DNA of 64,000 bases from Otis tarda. Its lineage: Eukaryota; Chordata; Aves; Otidiformes; Otididae. The notes under the pieces were generated by a model, which was given only the letters and a program-made list of their open reading frames with translations, searched no databases and was not told where the DNA came from. Position numbers and translations under genes: made by a program. Location of the stretch: NCBI GenBank assembly GCA_026413225.1, contig CM048557.1, positions 4,835,001 to 4,899,000 of the forward strand. Direction: 5' to 3'. How positions within the stretch are numbered: position 1 is the stretch's first letter; each line of letters starts with the position of its first letter. Below, piece after piece: positions 54,200-64,000 of the stretch.

Positions 54200-54440
54200 G
54201 ATAAGTCGAAGGCCAATCCATTTCATGCGGCAGCACTGACCCTTACCACTGATCCTGTGAATGAGCAGTCCCTTACAATATGTACAAGTGACCTTTAATT
54301 GCATTAATGGCTTTGTTGTATGTTCTTCCATTGCGACAACACAACTATGGTATAAATATTTCCAAACAAGATAATTATTTGTTTAAATAAAAATACATAT
54401 GAGTTCTGTTTACTGACAAGGAACTGCAGATACACTGTAT
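54200..54440. promoter_or_regulatory. Candidate conserved element with homeodomain and SOX motifs
   Basis: A non-repetitive patch with TTTAATTGCATTAATGG ending at 54310, directly followed by CTTTGTTGT at 54311-54319 and CCATTG at 54328-54333. ATTA cores beside SOX-type (A/T)TTGT and CCATTG cores are a common make-up of neural and eye enhancers, including elements of the PAX6 locus. No coding frame was seen. Confidence 0.45.
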
Positions 54441-57400
54441 TATATGTGTTAAAGTTTTGAAAAATTGAATGGAGCCCTCATGTTATACTTCTACAATGCG
54501 AAACAACACATAAAACAAAATTAATTATGAAATAAATTTCAGGATCTTGCCAATCTCCACATGCAATCTAAAAGTTAGTGGTAACTTCCTGTATTCATCT
54601 TCAAAATACCGAAATAATTTAATTTACATTATTCAGTATTACACAATAAGAGGGTGATATTTTCAAATTAAAATTTTCCACATGTTCGCAAGATAAGTGC
54701 GAATTCCATATATCACAGGAAATTTATTACTTGATTTCAGTTTTATGTACCATTAGCATTCATTTATCTTAAGTTATCATAATTTAAAAATATCTCCCAA
54801 AACTTTATCTAAATTGTACTGTCACAATTTTAAACACCTTTTTTTTTATTCAAAATTGTTTGAAAGAATGTAATACATTTTTGACAGGCAGTCTTTTACA
54901 ATATTGAAATCAAATCCTTGATTTCATCAAACCCTTCATATTCTGTGCCTTATTCCTGGAAGGCTCATGCCAAAATGATTTAGTTTGATTTTCTTTAACA
55001 ATGGTAGGTTGGCTTGACAGCATCTGACAAAACAATTCAGTGAAGTACACCATACCAGGTAAAGAGAACCTGAACTGGCTACTAGATGAAATAATGCAGA
55101 ATGGAGCTTGAAATGACGACAGAATTTTGTAGGAGAATCTTTTGCAGTATCATTAATTTTAGATTAAGAAAATGTTATGGTGTTATAAATTTCGATCTAT
55201 GTTTAAATAAAGCAGTGGTAATGTCTCTATTAATATCATAGGGAAAATGGACAGGAAAAAATCAATGCAACAGTGGTTTGACTGGCATAAATTTAATCTG
55301 AATTTTATTACAATGTTTTACCTCTCTCTGTTTAGTTTTATAGGCAGAGTTCCTTGCATTTGAGTCCCTAAGCTGAAGTGGAGCATCCAGTACTCGAGTT
55401 CGCCAGGTATGATGCTATCTGCTCAAGGCAGGCTGAGGAGAAAGACAAGTTTTCCATGAAAGCCCCAAGGGTACTTGTATTTTCAAATACACGGAGAAAA
55501 GAGGCCCTAAAGATTTTCTTACATTAGAGAATTAAAGAAATACACTTGCTGTAACACTTCAGAGAAGTTCTGCCTCACCTTTGAACCAGGAATACCTGTA
55601 AAGTTTCATTCACACTCCAGGCACTGGGTGGCCAGGCAGTCACAGCTGTTACCCTCCTGCTTGGTCAAAGCAGGTTCCACTCTGAGGCTGAGGCTGTAAG
55701 GCCCTAACATGGGATCAAGTCTCGTAATGTCACCAGCGCATGATCTTAAAATACAGAGTTGCTTTTATCCATATATGAAGGTATATTGACTACCAGTATT
55801 ACAACGTGTATAATGTAGCATATGTTAGCTTTGGTGTTACACTGTGTGAATTTTGCCTCAGCAAACAAGAATTCATTTCTGTATTTTACTGATCAACTGC
55901 TATAGAACTATCACCTGACTTAAATTTCTAATAAACCAATGTTTTGCCTTTTGTCAGCTCTCAGGCTCACAGATTCTTTTTGTCAAAATATTGCCTAAAA
56001 TACTTCATTAATTCAAATGTATTTGTTTCTTTACAAAATTACTCATCTTTATAAACATCTGTGAAACATAGTCAGGATTATGGTAAGTAATTAATGAAGG
56101 CTGCTTCAAATTTTCTTGGAAGAAGTCTATAAGAAGTGATGCTATTAGAGATACAGTGGACACTTTCTAATTCTCACTGATACAGAGGTTGGTAAGGCAT
56201 GTGCGCGTATTTTAAATAAATGTTAATCCCATACGTACTGGTGACAGGGTTATCTGTTCCTCCAGAAGAAATATCTCATGAATAACCCATAACCATTATG
56301 TCCATACCTGTTCTCAATGTGTTTAATGGATAATTACAAAATGTTTCCGAGAGCAGAGTCCTGGCATTCACTGACATCACCAGCTCCTGACTCACTTAGG
56401 ACCAAACTTGTGCTATGCTAATACCACACTGAAGCACCACAGACATCAGCTCTGACTTGGTCTTACTCACCTGTTTTAGTAACCTACAGCAGCAGTTAAC
56501 AGCACTTCTCTAACACAGAGATTCCAGATGGAAGCTACCTGAGACATATTTCCTGGTTTTAATTGCCAAATTCATAATCTTAAAAGAAAGGAGTTTTATG
56601 TCTTCTTCCAAATACCAATGCTGGACACATAACACAGACGTGAATACCTGGAATTGCAAATAAATCTTGCTTATTTCGGCAAACATTAATTTTCTTATAG
56701 TCCTTTATTGATAGATGAAGAAAGGACATTATTTCAATGCCTTTGGAATCATACATTTATTTTTAATTCTATATAGACTCAATTTTTTGTGACTATGTTT
56801 CCTTCCACGCTGGCAGTCATCACTAAGAAAAATACACCACAGAATTCTCCATACTACACTGCATCTGTCTGCCACTAAGAAACCTGCAACTTTCCCGCTA
56901 CAGGACTCCTCTAATTCTGACTTTCTTCTCCTTCTGTTAGGAAATACCTCTTACAAAAAGTAGTTTATGTAGTATATGACACTTGGTTTCAAACTGAGTT
57001 GTCTTTTAAAGGTTTTCACTCTGGTTTGCAGAGATGTTATATAGCCATTAAAAAGAAAACCATATTAGCTGGTTCTTACTTGCGTACTGATCAAAATAAT
57101 AATTAAAAAAATTGCAACAACTATTTATTAGACAAACTATATTATACAATTTGTGGGAAAATCTTGTTTTCTATACTGCTAACATTTGTCTGCTAAAATC
57201 AGCAGCAAGGCAAAACTAGGGAATGAAAAAAAAAAATCTCACAAACTTTCCTATTTGCAAACATTTATCTGAATCTACCAAAAGTTTTAACTTTAAATAC
57301 ATAATTCCAGAGGTTTATGTTGAGCAGACAGTAACAAAGGGAGTTAATCAAATATGAATCTTCTCCAACTGTCTTGTCAAACCAGGTAATGACGTCCTGC

Positions 57401-58079
57401 CAGCCAAACTCAGAGGGAACATGTGAAACAAATACAAAAGTAAACAGGCCTTAAGCTGCCCAAGGGAAAGTCAGCAAGATGGCAATTTCAATCATTTGGA
57501 ATAATACTAAAGCAGCCTTAGGCTCTTCTCAGAATGGAAACATGTCACTGTTACTGCAATATTTCAACAAATCAGACTGCAAAAGAAAGGAACACTTACG
57601 TAATCACAACTGTGGAACAACGCTTTACTCAACGGTGAGGTGGAAAATAATTAAGAGGAAATACCCTTTTTGCAAGTAATTGTAAATGTACCTGAATAAC
57701 AAAGACAAACAATGTTTCCTTAGAAATTTTAAGGAGTGAAGAAATCAAATTTAGGCACAGGTTCCTTTAGTTTTGATGCAAGAGTCTTTGGAACAACAAA
57801 GATAAAATTCTATCAAATAAAACTATTAACATAATGTTCCTACAAAATTTATCAAATGTTGATAAAAGTTACACTCAGAGCTACAAACAAAGCAAAAGGT
57901 ACTTCAAGAACAATTCTTCTGAAAAGTTTCACTAAGACGAACAAGCTGTCATATCATTTAACTGAGAAATCAAAAAATATTTCAAATATTTGGGGAACTT
58001 ACCTAATCAGTAAACTTTCAGTATGTGTCTAGTCATGTAGCCATCTTTTAGTCAATCATCAGAAAATCAAAGGCAAATT

Positions 58080-58400
58080 GGCATGACTCAACCCAAACTT
58101 TAATACCGCATGATTGTGTCGTGTAAGCTTGTTTTGTGCGAGGGCTGCTGTGGTTTTAGCAGAGAGATTAACGACCGGACCTAAGCTGGCCTCCAAACCT
58201 TGCCCTGCTGATGCCTCAAGCCCTTTGAAGTCTGACCATCATACCTGGCAAAACAACAGTGGGAACTAGGCTGGTGTCAGATCTAATCAAGTTTCCTGCC
58301 TCAGCATAGCTAACTATGGGGTACACTAATTGGCCCAATTGCGGATTATACCTTTTGCTACAGATTCAAGACAATAATTTAGTCAAATGATGGTTTTTAT
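58080..58400. promoter_or_regulatory. Candidate conserved enhancer with K50 homeodomain and paired CCAAT motifs
   Basis: This patch is markedly richer in GC and intact CpG (CCGCATG, GTCGTG, GTGCGAGG, AACGACCGG, TTGCGG) than its flanks. It has three GATTA/TAATC cores at 58166, 58284 and 58344, the last as GGATTA. A 13-base palindrome, AATTGG-C-CCAATT, at 58328-58340 places CCAAT pentamers on both strands. No open frame of coding character spans it. It is an enhancer candidate by composition and motifs only. Confidence 0.5.
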
Positions 58401-60059
58401 CTCCTTCTAATTAAGATTCCAAACTGGGAAGAAATAGGATTAGACAGGCTAACTTCAAAATTGTGTCCTTTAAAGTGGTATGCACATAAGATAGATCTCT
58501 GATAATATTGCATATAATAATATACTGCTAGTAACTAACGTGTGAAGATTTGAGAAAACTTGATGCAGCTATTGCACCTTTTACTACAAACCTGTACCTT
58601 TTCCTGGAAAGGGTCTGCCTCATAATTTACAAATGGAAAATGAACACTCATAAATACTAATTAAAAAACATTTTCACCGTGAATTTAAAAAAAAAATGCC
58701 TTTAGAATACATTTCCGTCAGTTTTACTTTGATGAAGAAGATACAGGAAAACCTGAAACAGTTAAATGGTTCCGCAGACTATGAAGAGGCGGAGTCCCTC
58801 CCACAAAACTGCAATCTAATAAAACAGATTTGACATGTAAGGTTTTTTTACTTTAACCATAAAGAGTTATTTAACTGGTGAGCAATCCAGATATGAGAAA
58901 AATCCATGTCCTGTCCTTATTTTAAACTGTCAAAAAAGAATAGTCTAGTGATGAAAACTCTTTTTGGAGAAATTTTGCCATAAATAATAGGATGTGTATT
59001 TCTAATTTTTCTTACGTAATTTGATGTTAAAGTGGCATTTCAAGCAGAGGTCAATATTTTTACCCTTAATTGTGTACATAATTAAGCAGAAGCTTTCAAA
59101 AAACTGTAACATACTCAAAATATGTTTTCATTTCACATTTAAGCTATATACTAAAGAAGTCATAAACTTAGCTGTACTCTGTATAAAGTACACTGTTTCT
59201 TGTAACACCCGCTGTTGTGCTGCTTTATGTTTTCAACACCAGAACCAAACCTGACTGCTGACTCTTCACATTCTAACTGCAGAAACCCATTTTAGCAGAC
59301 TGTATTCACATCCCTTCTTAATTCAATTTTCCCTTGCTCCCATTTTCTTATTGACCTCATTGCTCTAGTCAGCCTAGCTGTAGTCTGCCTCCCCTAATAG
59401 TATGAGGAAGAAAAACATATGTATTATAGATCAGTGAAATGCGTACAGGAAGATCACAGTAGGACAGTGATCTAACATGTTCAAAAAGGGTGAGTTTGTG
59501 TCAGTTCAGCTTACAGAAAGCACATCTCTAACAAAACCTGAAGTTATTCAAAAGGGGCTGCAGCTGAGCAATGAAGGGAGAAATTACACAAGTGGGTCAT
59601 CTACACTTGTCTAGGGCAACAGGTTGTTTTGAGAGTTCCACTACACGCCTGTTTCCAACACTTCTGCCCCACGGCCAATTAAATTCTTTTTACACAGCCT
59701 CCTACTAATGTTTTTCTTTCCCTTCCAAATTACATTACAAATTAGAATCCCAAATGCAGCTGAAAGAAGAAGTTATATTCCGAGTCAGGATTCATACTGA
59801 GGAAAAAAACCCCAAATATTCTAATTCATTGCTACAATAAACGAGAATTTACTGCGCTGTGAAATGAGAGTGCACGCTTCTCTGCACTTCTGAAAACAGT
59901 GAGAACATTTGTATTTCAAAACCAAACACAGACTATTAAGGTTTTTGTTTCTAACGTATCACTCAAAAGCAGTTGTTAAAATGGTTTAATACCTCACAAT
60001 GCCTGGTTTCACTAACCGCATTCTCTGGAAAGTGAGAAACATTATAAAGGAATGTCTTT

Positions 60060-60780
60060 GGGAAAAAAAGCCCTCCCTCACGCATTTGCCTTTAAGTGGC
60101 TTCTGAGGAGGACACCTCTAGTTGAGAAACTTCCAGCACCCATGCAGAGATGACCTGCATGAAGAACTGGCTGCCTGATTAACTATTAACTACTCTCAAT
60201 AGGATTAGATAATTAAAGACATTGATGACCATTAATTAGGAGGAGGGCACCTTAATTTGTCACTTGATAGGGCCCTTTCAATGATTTATAGGTTAGGGCT
60301 ACTTGCAATTGTGAAGGGGAGGGGGCAGTGAAGAGAGAGAACCCTTAAGTTACCTTATCAAGTGGCCAGCTAAAAAGGGCAGAGGGTCAAATAAGGGCCA
60401 ACGTGGTCACTTAAGGGTGAAGTCCCAAACACCAAAGCAGTGCCAAGCCACATTGACCATCATTTGGTGATGGAGTAAAAAATATGCTAATTTATTGGTG
60501 GCAATTCTCTCTTTTTATGGTTTCAAGCAGTTAAGACAAGTGGCCTGCTTAAGAGCTTTTCATTTGAAAAGAGATTAAACAAAATGGTTTGTCAGGGATG
60601 CTTGGCTGTTTTATGTCTTTGTTAAAAAAAAAAATTACCCAGACTGTACCGATGACTATCACATCACCCTGAAAGCCATCTTCCATCTCTAAGCATTACT
60701 TGGTTAATAAATACATCAGCTCTAATTGCTTAATAGTGCTATGTTCATTTGCTCTTTAGCAAGATTAAAATGAAATACAT
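60060..60780. promoter_or_regulatory. Candidate conserved enhancer with NKX2-like site cluster, PAX6 locus
   Basis: A block about 0.6 kb from the ELP4 exon with unusually varied, non-repetitive sequence for this window. It holds four exact CACTTRA-type heptamers: TTAAGTGG at 60092-60099, CACTTGA at 60261-60267, TCAAGTG at 60358-60364 and CACTTAA at 60408-60414. A near match, CAAGTGG, is at 60537-60543. It also has GGATTA at 60202-60207, ATTAATTAGG at 60231-60240 and several TAATTA/ATTA cores. CACTTRA is the recognised core of NKX2-class homeodomain proteins, and GGATTA that of OTX/PITX/CRX-type K50 homeodomains. The PAX6 target is inferred from the known role of ELP4 introns. I cannot say which of the described human or mouse elements it matches. 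Confidence 0.6.
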
Positions 60781-61390
60781 CTTTTGTATTACTGTCTTCT
60801 ATCAGGACTGTCTGCATAAAGGTCAGAGAAAAAAGTTTAAATTTAGTAGGAAATTTACTTAAGGACATTAGTGTAAATGATACTGTGTTTAAAATGACAT
60901 AAAAGAGCGAAAGGTGATTTCAGTAATGCAAAGAAAATGGTTTCTGAATACTGATAAGGACACTTATCCCTCATACCACACACAATTTTAAGCAGCATTA
61001 TACATTAAAATCCCTCTACTGGGGTAATAACATGTAGCTACTTTCCCACCCACTAACACAAGTAAGAGCAAGTCATTAACATTTAATTAAATATGCTCCT
61101 GACATCCTTAGAAACATGTCACGCTTTGTTATTGAAGGTTGTGGCCTACTTTCCATGTACATTTTAAACCAAAATAAACTACTTATAACGGACCAATTTA
61201 GTGCAGCAAATGAGACATTTTTAATTAGAAGGCATATGACAATATTTTATAGAACCATTCTGAACAGCAAAACCAGAATGAAATGAATTTACAACATCAG
61301 ATGCATATTTTATGTATTTCACAAAACGAAGCATAAGAGATGGGATTAGCTCCACCTTTCGGGTTCTAAATAGTGAAACAAAACTGTTTC

Positions 61391-61396
61391 TCTTAC
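61391..61396 (-). promoter_or_regulatory. ELP4: Splice donor of the ELP4 exon
   Basis: Minus-strand sequence reads ATTGAG followed by GTAAGA, close to the U1 consensus. It closes the exon after a complete Glu codon, so the next exon should begin in phase 0. Confidence 0.85.
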
Positions 61397-61503
61397 CTCA
61401 ATGGTGAACAGCTTCCTTTTTAATCTAAAAGCAAGGTCCTTCGTGTCTGAGACATCACAGATCAAGCTATTAAGCCGAGGAATCTGACGTACATGAACCA
61501 AAC
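61397..61503 (-). CDS. ELP4: ELP4 internal coding exon (Elongator subunit 4, C-terminal part)
   Basis: Read on the minus strand, this 107-base exon starts with two bases finishing a split codon (GT, fitting Gly) and continues with 35 open codons ending exactly at the donor in phase 0. The peptide includes [16 protein letters not shown] and, further on, [15 protein letters not shown], which I recognise as the segment just before the C-terminal tail of ELP4. The other two minus-strand frames both contain stops. ELP4 is one of three RecA-like ATPase-fold subunits (ELP4, ELP5, ELP6) that form the hexameric ring of Elongator, which is needed for modification of wobble uridine in tRNAs. In human ELP4 this segment is the next-to-last coding exon, followed by a very long intron that holds PAX6 enhancers. 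No other ELP4 exon was found in the window. The identity comes from memory of the family, not from a database search. Confidence 0.88.
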
Positions 61504-61551
61504 CTTGTGGAAAGAAAGAGTAAAGGAGGGAAAAAAAAAATTAAGAAAACG
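61504..61551 (-). promoter_or_regulatory. ELP4: Splice acceptor and polypyrimidine tract of the ELP4 exon
   Basis: On the minus strand a long pyrimidine-rich run (a T tract followed by CCCTCC and TTTACTC/TTTCTTT blocks) ends in CCACAAG directly before the exon. This is a strong vertebrate 3' splice site. It fixes the exon boundary and the strand. Confidence 0.85.
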
Positions 61552-61779
61552 CTGTCATCCAGATGCATAAATTAGAGTCTTACAGCAGAATCCTGTATAT
61601 TTACACACACCCATCCTCCCCTTTTTAAACTGGAGCTTACTACCAGGAGCAATGAAGCAAACGGTGTGATTATACTCAAGTAATCAAGCAGAATAAGATA
61701 AACAGAAATCCTTGTGCGAGGAAAACTAATTGCACTTTGGTACAGAAGTACAGATGTAAAGAGGGATCTTAATACTTGT

Positions 61780-62000
61780 CAAAACTACAGCCGGTTTGTG
61801 TGTGATTTTCTCTTGTATTTACAGTAAGCAAATATGGCTATCACCTTGCATGCTGCCCACGGCACCACTGAGTGATCTTTATTTTATTAAATGCACCAGT
61901 AAGCAGCCAGCAAAACAAGGCTTATGGGTTACTGATAACCGCTGAAGCTCTAACGAGAAGTACTTCGTTTTGCGCCCCAAAAATGACTTTAACAAACTTT
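61780..62000. promoter_or_regulatory. Candidate conserved element upstream of the ELP4 exon
   Basis: About 300 bases upstream of the exon in the ELP4 sense. The sequence is varied, with CCTTGCATGCTGCCCACGGC, GATCTTTATTTTATTAAATG, TTACTGATAACCGCTG and AACGAGAAGTACTTCGTTTT. The last is a near-palindrome (AACGAG-AAGTACTT-CGTTTT). It could be an intronic splicing or enhancer element. Confidence 0.33.
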
Positions 62001-63889
62001 CTGGAAAATACCAATTTAGATCATGCTTTTTGATAAATTTTAACCCTATGCCACCCTAGGATAAATGTTTTTTTTTTTCATGTGGCAGGCTTATATAGCT
62101 GTTCAGATGTTTTTAACAGCACTAGGTGCACTGCAAGCTCTGCTTCTGTCAGCTGCGACTCAAGCTGATTTTTTCTGACAAGGACGCTGGATGGTTTTTG
62201 TGCAGCCTAATATAGTTTCTGAACAACCTAAGGGTGATTTTCTACATCTGAAAACCAGGAAAATTCTACAGGGCTTCTCCATTACTGGCCTATATTTGCT
62301 GTTCATAAAGCCAGCGTCTAAATGGAAATACTGAACATTTAGAAAGGACATCTCACTTGAGAACGGCAGCTGTGAGAAAAAGCTCAAACTCTAAAACTCT
62401 AATTTAAAATAAGGCAAGTATTTTTTTCAGGGTTTTATTTATTTTTTAAAAGGAAGAAGAAGTGAAGAAAGTTTCCTAAAATGGAAATACTTTAAAAAGC
62501 ATAATTTTTATGGGTACTAATTACAAAATTTCTCAATAATATTAGAAAATTATTTTTATACTTTGAAACCTTCTACCCCTGCCTCCAGCAAAGTGACATT
62601 TAAGAATGATTTGTTTGGCTTTTGAGTTCAAAATATAATTATTATATATAGGAACAGCAGGTGTAACACAGGGTTGCTTACATACAGTATTCAAAAAATT
62701 TTATTTAAGGATCATCTATATTATTCTTTTGTTATTTCATTGTCTTTTCAACCATCTAAATTTGCAAGCAGCTTAATAAAATTTTTAATGCAGGATTCAT
62801 TAAATAATGCAATAATTTAACCAAACTTCTCGTGTGTAATGTCAAAATCTTACATCATCTGCAGTAAATAAATAATCTTAAAACAGATTCTCTAATAAAA
62901 GGATCCACAAAATTAAACCCATTAAAAATACCTATTTTTAGAATGTTAAATCAAGGTTGCCTAAACCTCAAAAGCTATGTATATTGGCATATAATTTTTA
63001 TTAAGTAGTACCAAAAATGATTTAGCACACATTTTTACAGGAAACGAGGAAATAACTGCTAAAACATACATTGTCTTAAAGGATCTCTTCAGTACTGAGA
63101 AAAGGAGTATCAAATTGACAGAATTATGTTAGCATAAACAAATGCCACATCATGATTATACAGTTGGAAAAATAATTAGGGAAATTATTCCAGCTTTTGT
63201 TCATAGTTTCTTTTTCATTCACCTTTTTTTTTCAGATAATGAAATGTGCACCATGTTCATAGTCAAAAAGATTTTTCTCTGATGTATTAGTTACAGCCTG
63301 CATACACACAGTGGTGTCTCAACACCATCTTTGCTTCTTTTTCTAGATATTCTGCTAGGGAAAACACTGCCACATTCTCATATATTTACAGCAGGTTTCC
63401 AATAAGCAGTTTACTTTCAGCTAAAGGTTTCCATGGAACTACAGTAGCATCACAATAATAATAGCTGTAATTTACGCACACTCAGAGCACCGCGCCAGAC
63501 TACATAAAACTGTCTGTTATTCACTGCTTTGGCTATGTGTAACTCCTAATCCGATCTTTAAAAATTTAAACAGTTCTGCTGCAATAGTTAAATAAATCTT
63601 CAGGAAACAAAATGTAAGATTAAATAGCAGTTCAAATTTTGAAGATAAATCACTTAAAAAGCAACATGACTTTTTGCCAAAATCAGTTTCATATTTTACA
63701 CGCCACACATATCCACATTAATTTATTTAAATGCATAAGTGCCATAACTTAAAGCTGAAAAATAGAATGTTATTTTTAGATAAATTTTTACATAGCACCT
63801 TATTTAGCAGTTTATTCACCTTAATATAATATATGTTTTTCTGTGTTCTCTATTTGCAACTTGGCAGATCAAAAGTATTGATTTCATGA

Positions 63890-64000
63890 CAAGTTCAGCT
63901 CGCTGGTCAGATGATTGCCAAGCCTCCTCTGCATGTGAATTCCCCAAAGCCTGCCTGTTGAGATGTACATCTGATTGAGCCATGCCTCAGTAATACGGCT
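63890..64000. promoter_or_regulatory. Candidate conserved element cut by the window edge
   Basis: The last 110 bases turn abruptly from A/T runs to balanced, varied sequence with CAGCTCGCTGG, TCTGCATGTGAATTCC and ATCTGATTGAGCC. No coding frame with splice sites was recognised. The patch probably continues past the window. Confidence 0.3.

Larger units (their letters stand above)
49076..61396. other. ELP4 intron next to the exon, with several enhancer-like patches
   Basis: No open frame of gene-like length or codon character was seen. Compared with the left half of the window, this stretch has more patches of moderate GC, intact CpGs and dense homeodomain, SOX and CCAAT motifs. The separate entries are at 54.20-54.44, 58.08-58.40 and 60.06-60.78 kb. 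A less clear GC-richer patch lies at 55.36-55.74 kb. This fits the known position of PAX6 long-range elements in the last ELP4 intron, but the assignment is inferred. Confidence 0.5.
61504..64000 (-). other. ELP4 intron upstream of the recognised exon (partial)
   Basis: AT-rich intronic DNA between the recognised exon and the preceding ELP4 exon, which lies beyond position 64000 or was not recognised. No splice-bounded open frame resembling the preceding ELP4 peptide was seen. Two patches are less AT-rich and look constrained: 61780-62000 and 63890-64000. The rest is A/T runs and short open frames without codon character. Confidence 0.6.

Noticed and set aside
62160-62387. Another ELP4 exon upstream of the recognised one
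   Set aside because: The minus-strand translation does not resemble the ELP4 peptide expected before the recognised exon, and no proper splice sites flank it.
1-64000. tRNA, rRNA, CRISPR or bacterial-type operons
   Set aside because: Nothing resembling these was seen; splice signals, AT-rich intron structure and CR1 elements show vertebrate nuclear DNA.

Overview
This window is AT-rich vertebrate DNA, almost all of it non-coding. The organism is most likely a bird. Its recognisable dispersed repeats are CR1-type LINEs with the sauropsid 3' end (a tail of ATTCTATG-like octamers), interspersed repeats are sparse, and there are no SINEs of mammalian type. A crocodilian or turtle cannot be excluded.

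One exon is secure. It lies on the minus strand at 61397-61503 and encodes a piece of the C-terminal part of ELP4, an Elongator subunit. It has a clean acceptor with a long pyrimidine tract and a GTAAGA donor. ELP4 runs right to left here, so 61504-64000 is the intron upstream of this exon and everything from 61396 down to 1 is intron downstream of it. I could not find the last ELP4 exon, so it probably lies left of position 1. In vertebrates ELP4 sits tail-to-tail with PAX6, and the long last ELP4 intron carries the PAX6 downstream regulatory region (DRR). By synteny PAX6 should lie beyond the left edge on the plus strand, and most of this window should be PAX6 long-range regulatory DNA. That placement is inferred from the exon; PAX6 itself is not in the window.

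Layout: 1-19777 is AT-rich intron with several motif-dense, conserved-looking patches near 2.7, 6.4, 9.9, 12.7 and 14.7 kb, and a GC-richer island at 7.3-7.7 kb. A large 5'-truncated, frameshifted CR1 LINE occupies 19778-21660. From 21661 to 45 kb is AT-rich intron with microsatellites, small tandem duplications and a CR1 3' scrap at 41.35 kb. From 45 to 49.1 kb there are an exon-like open stretch, a second CR1 tail, a CR1 scrap and two protein-like or enhancer-like segments (47.85-48.30 and 48.64-49.08 kb). From 54 to 61 kb, approaching the exon, patches dense in homeodomain, SOX, CCAAT and NKX2-like motifs become more frequent. The clearest is 60.06-60.78 kb, with a cluster of CACTTRA sites including a perfect inverted pair.

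No rRNA, tRNA, CRISPR array or complete protein-coding gene was found. Conserved-element calls rest on base composition and motif density seen by eye, without any alignment, and should be read as candidates.
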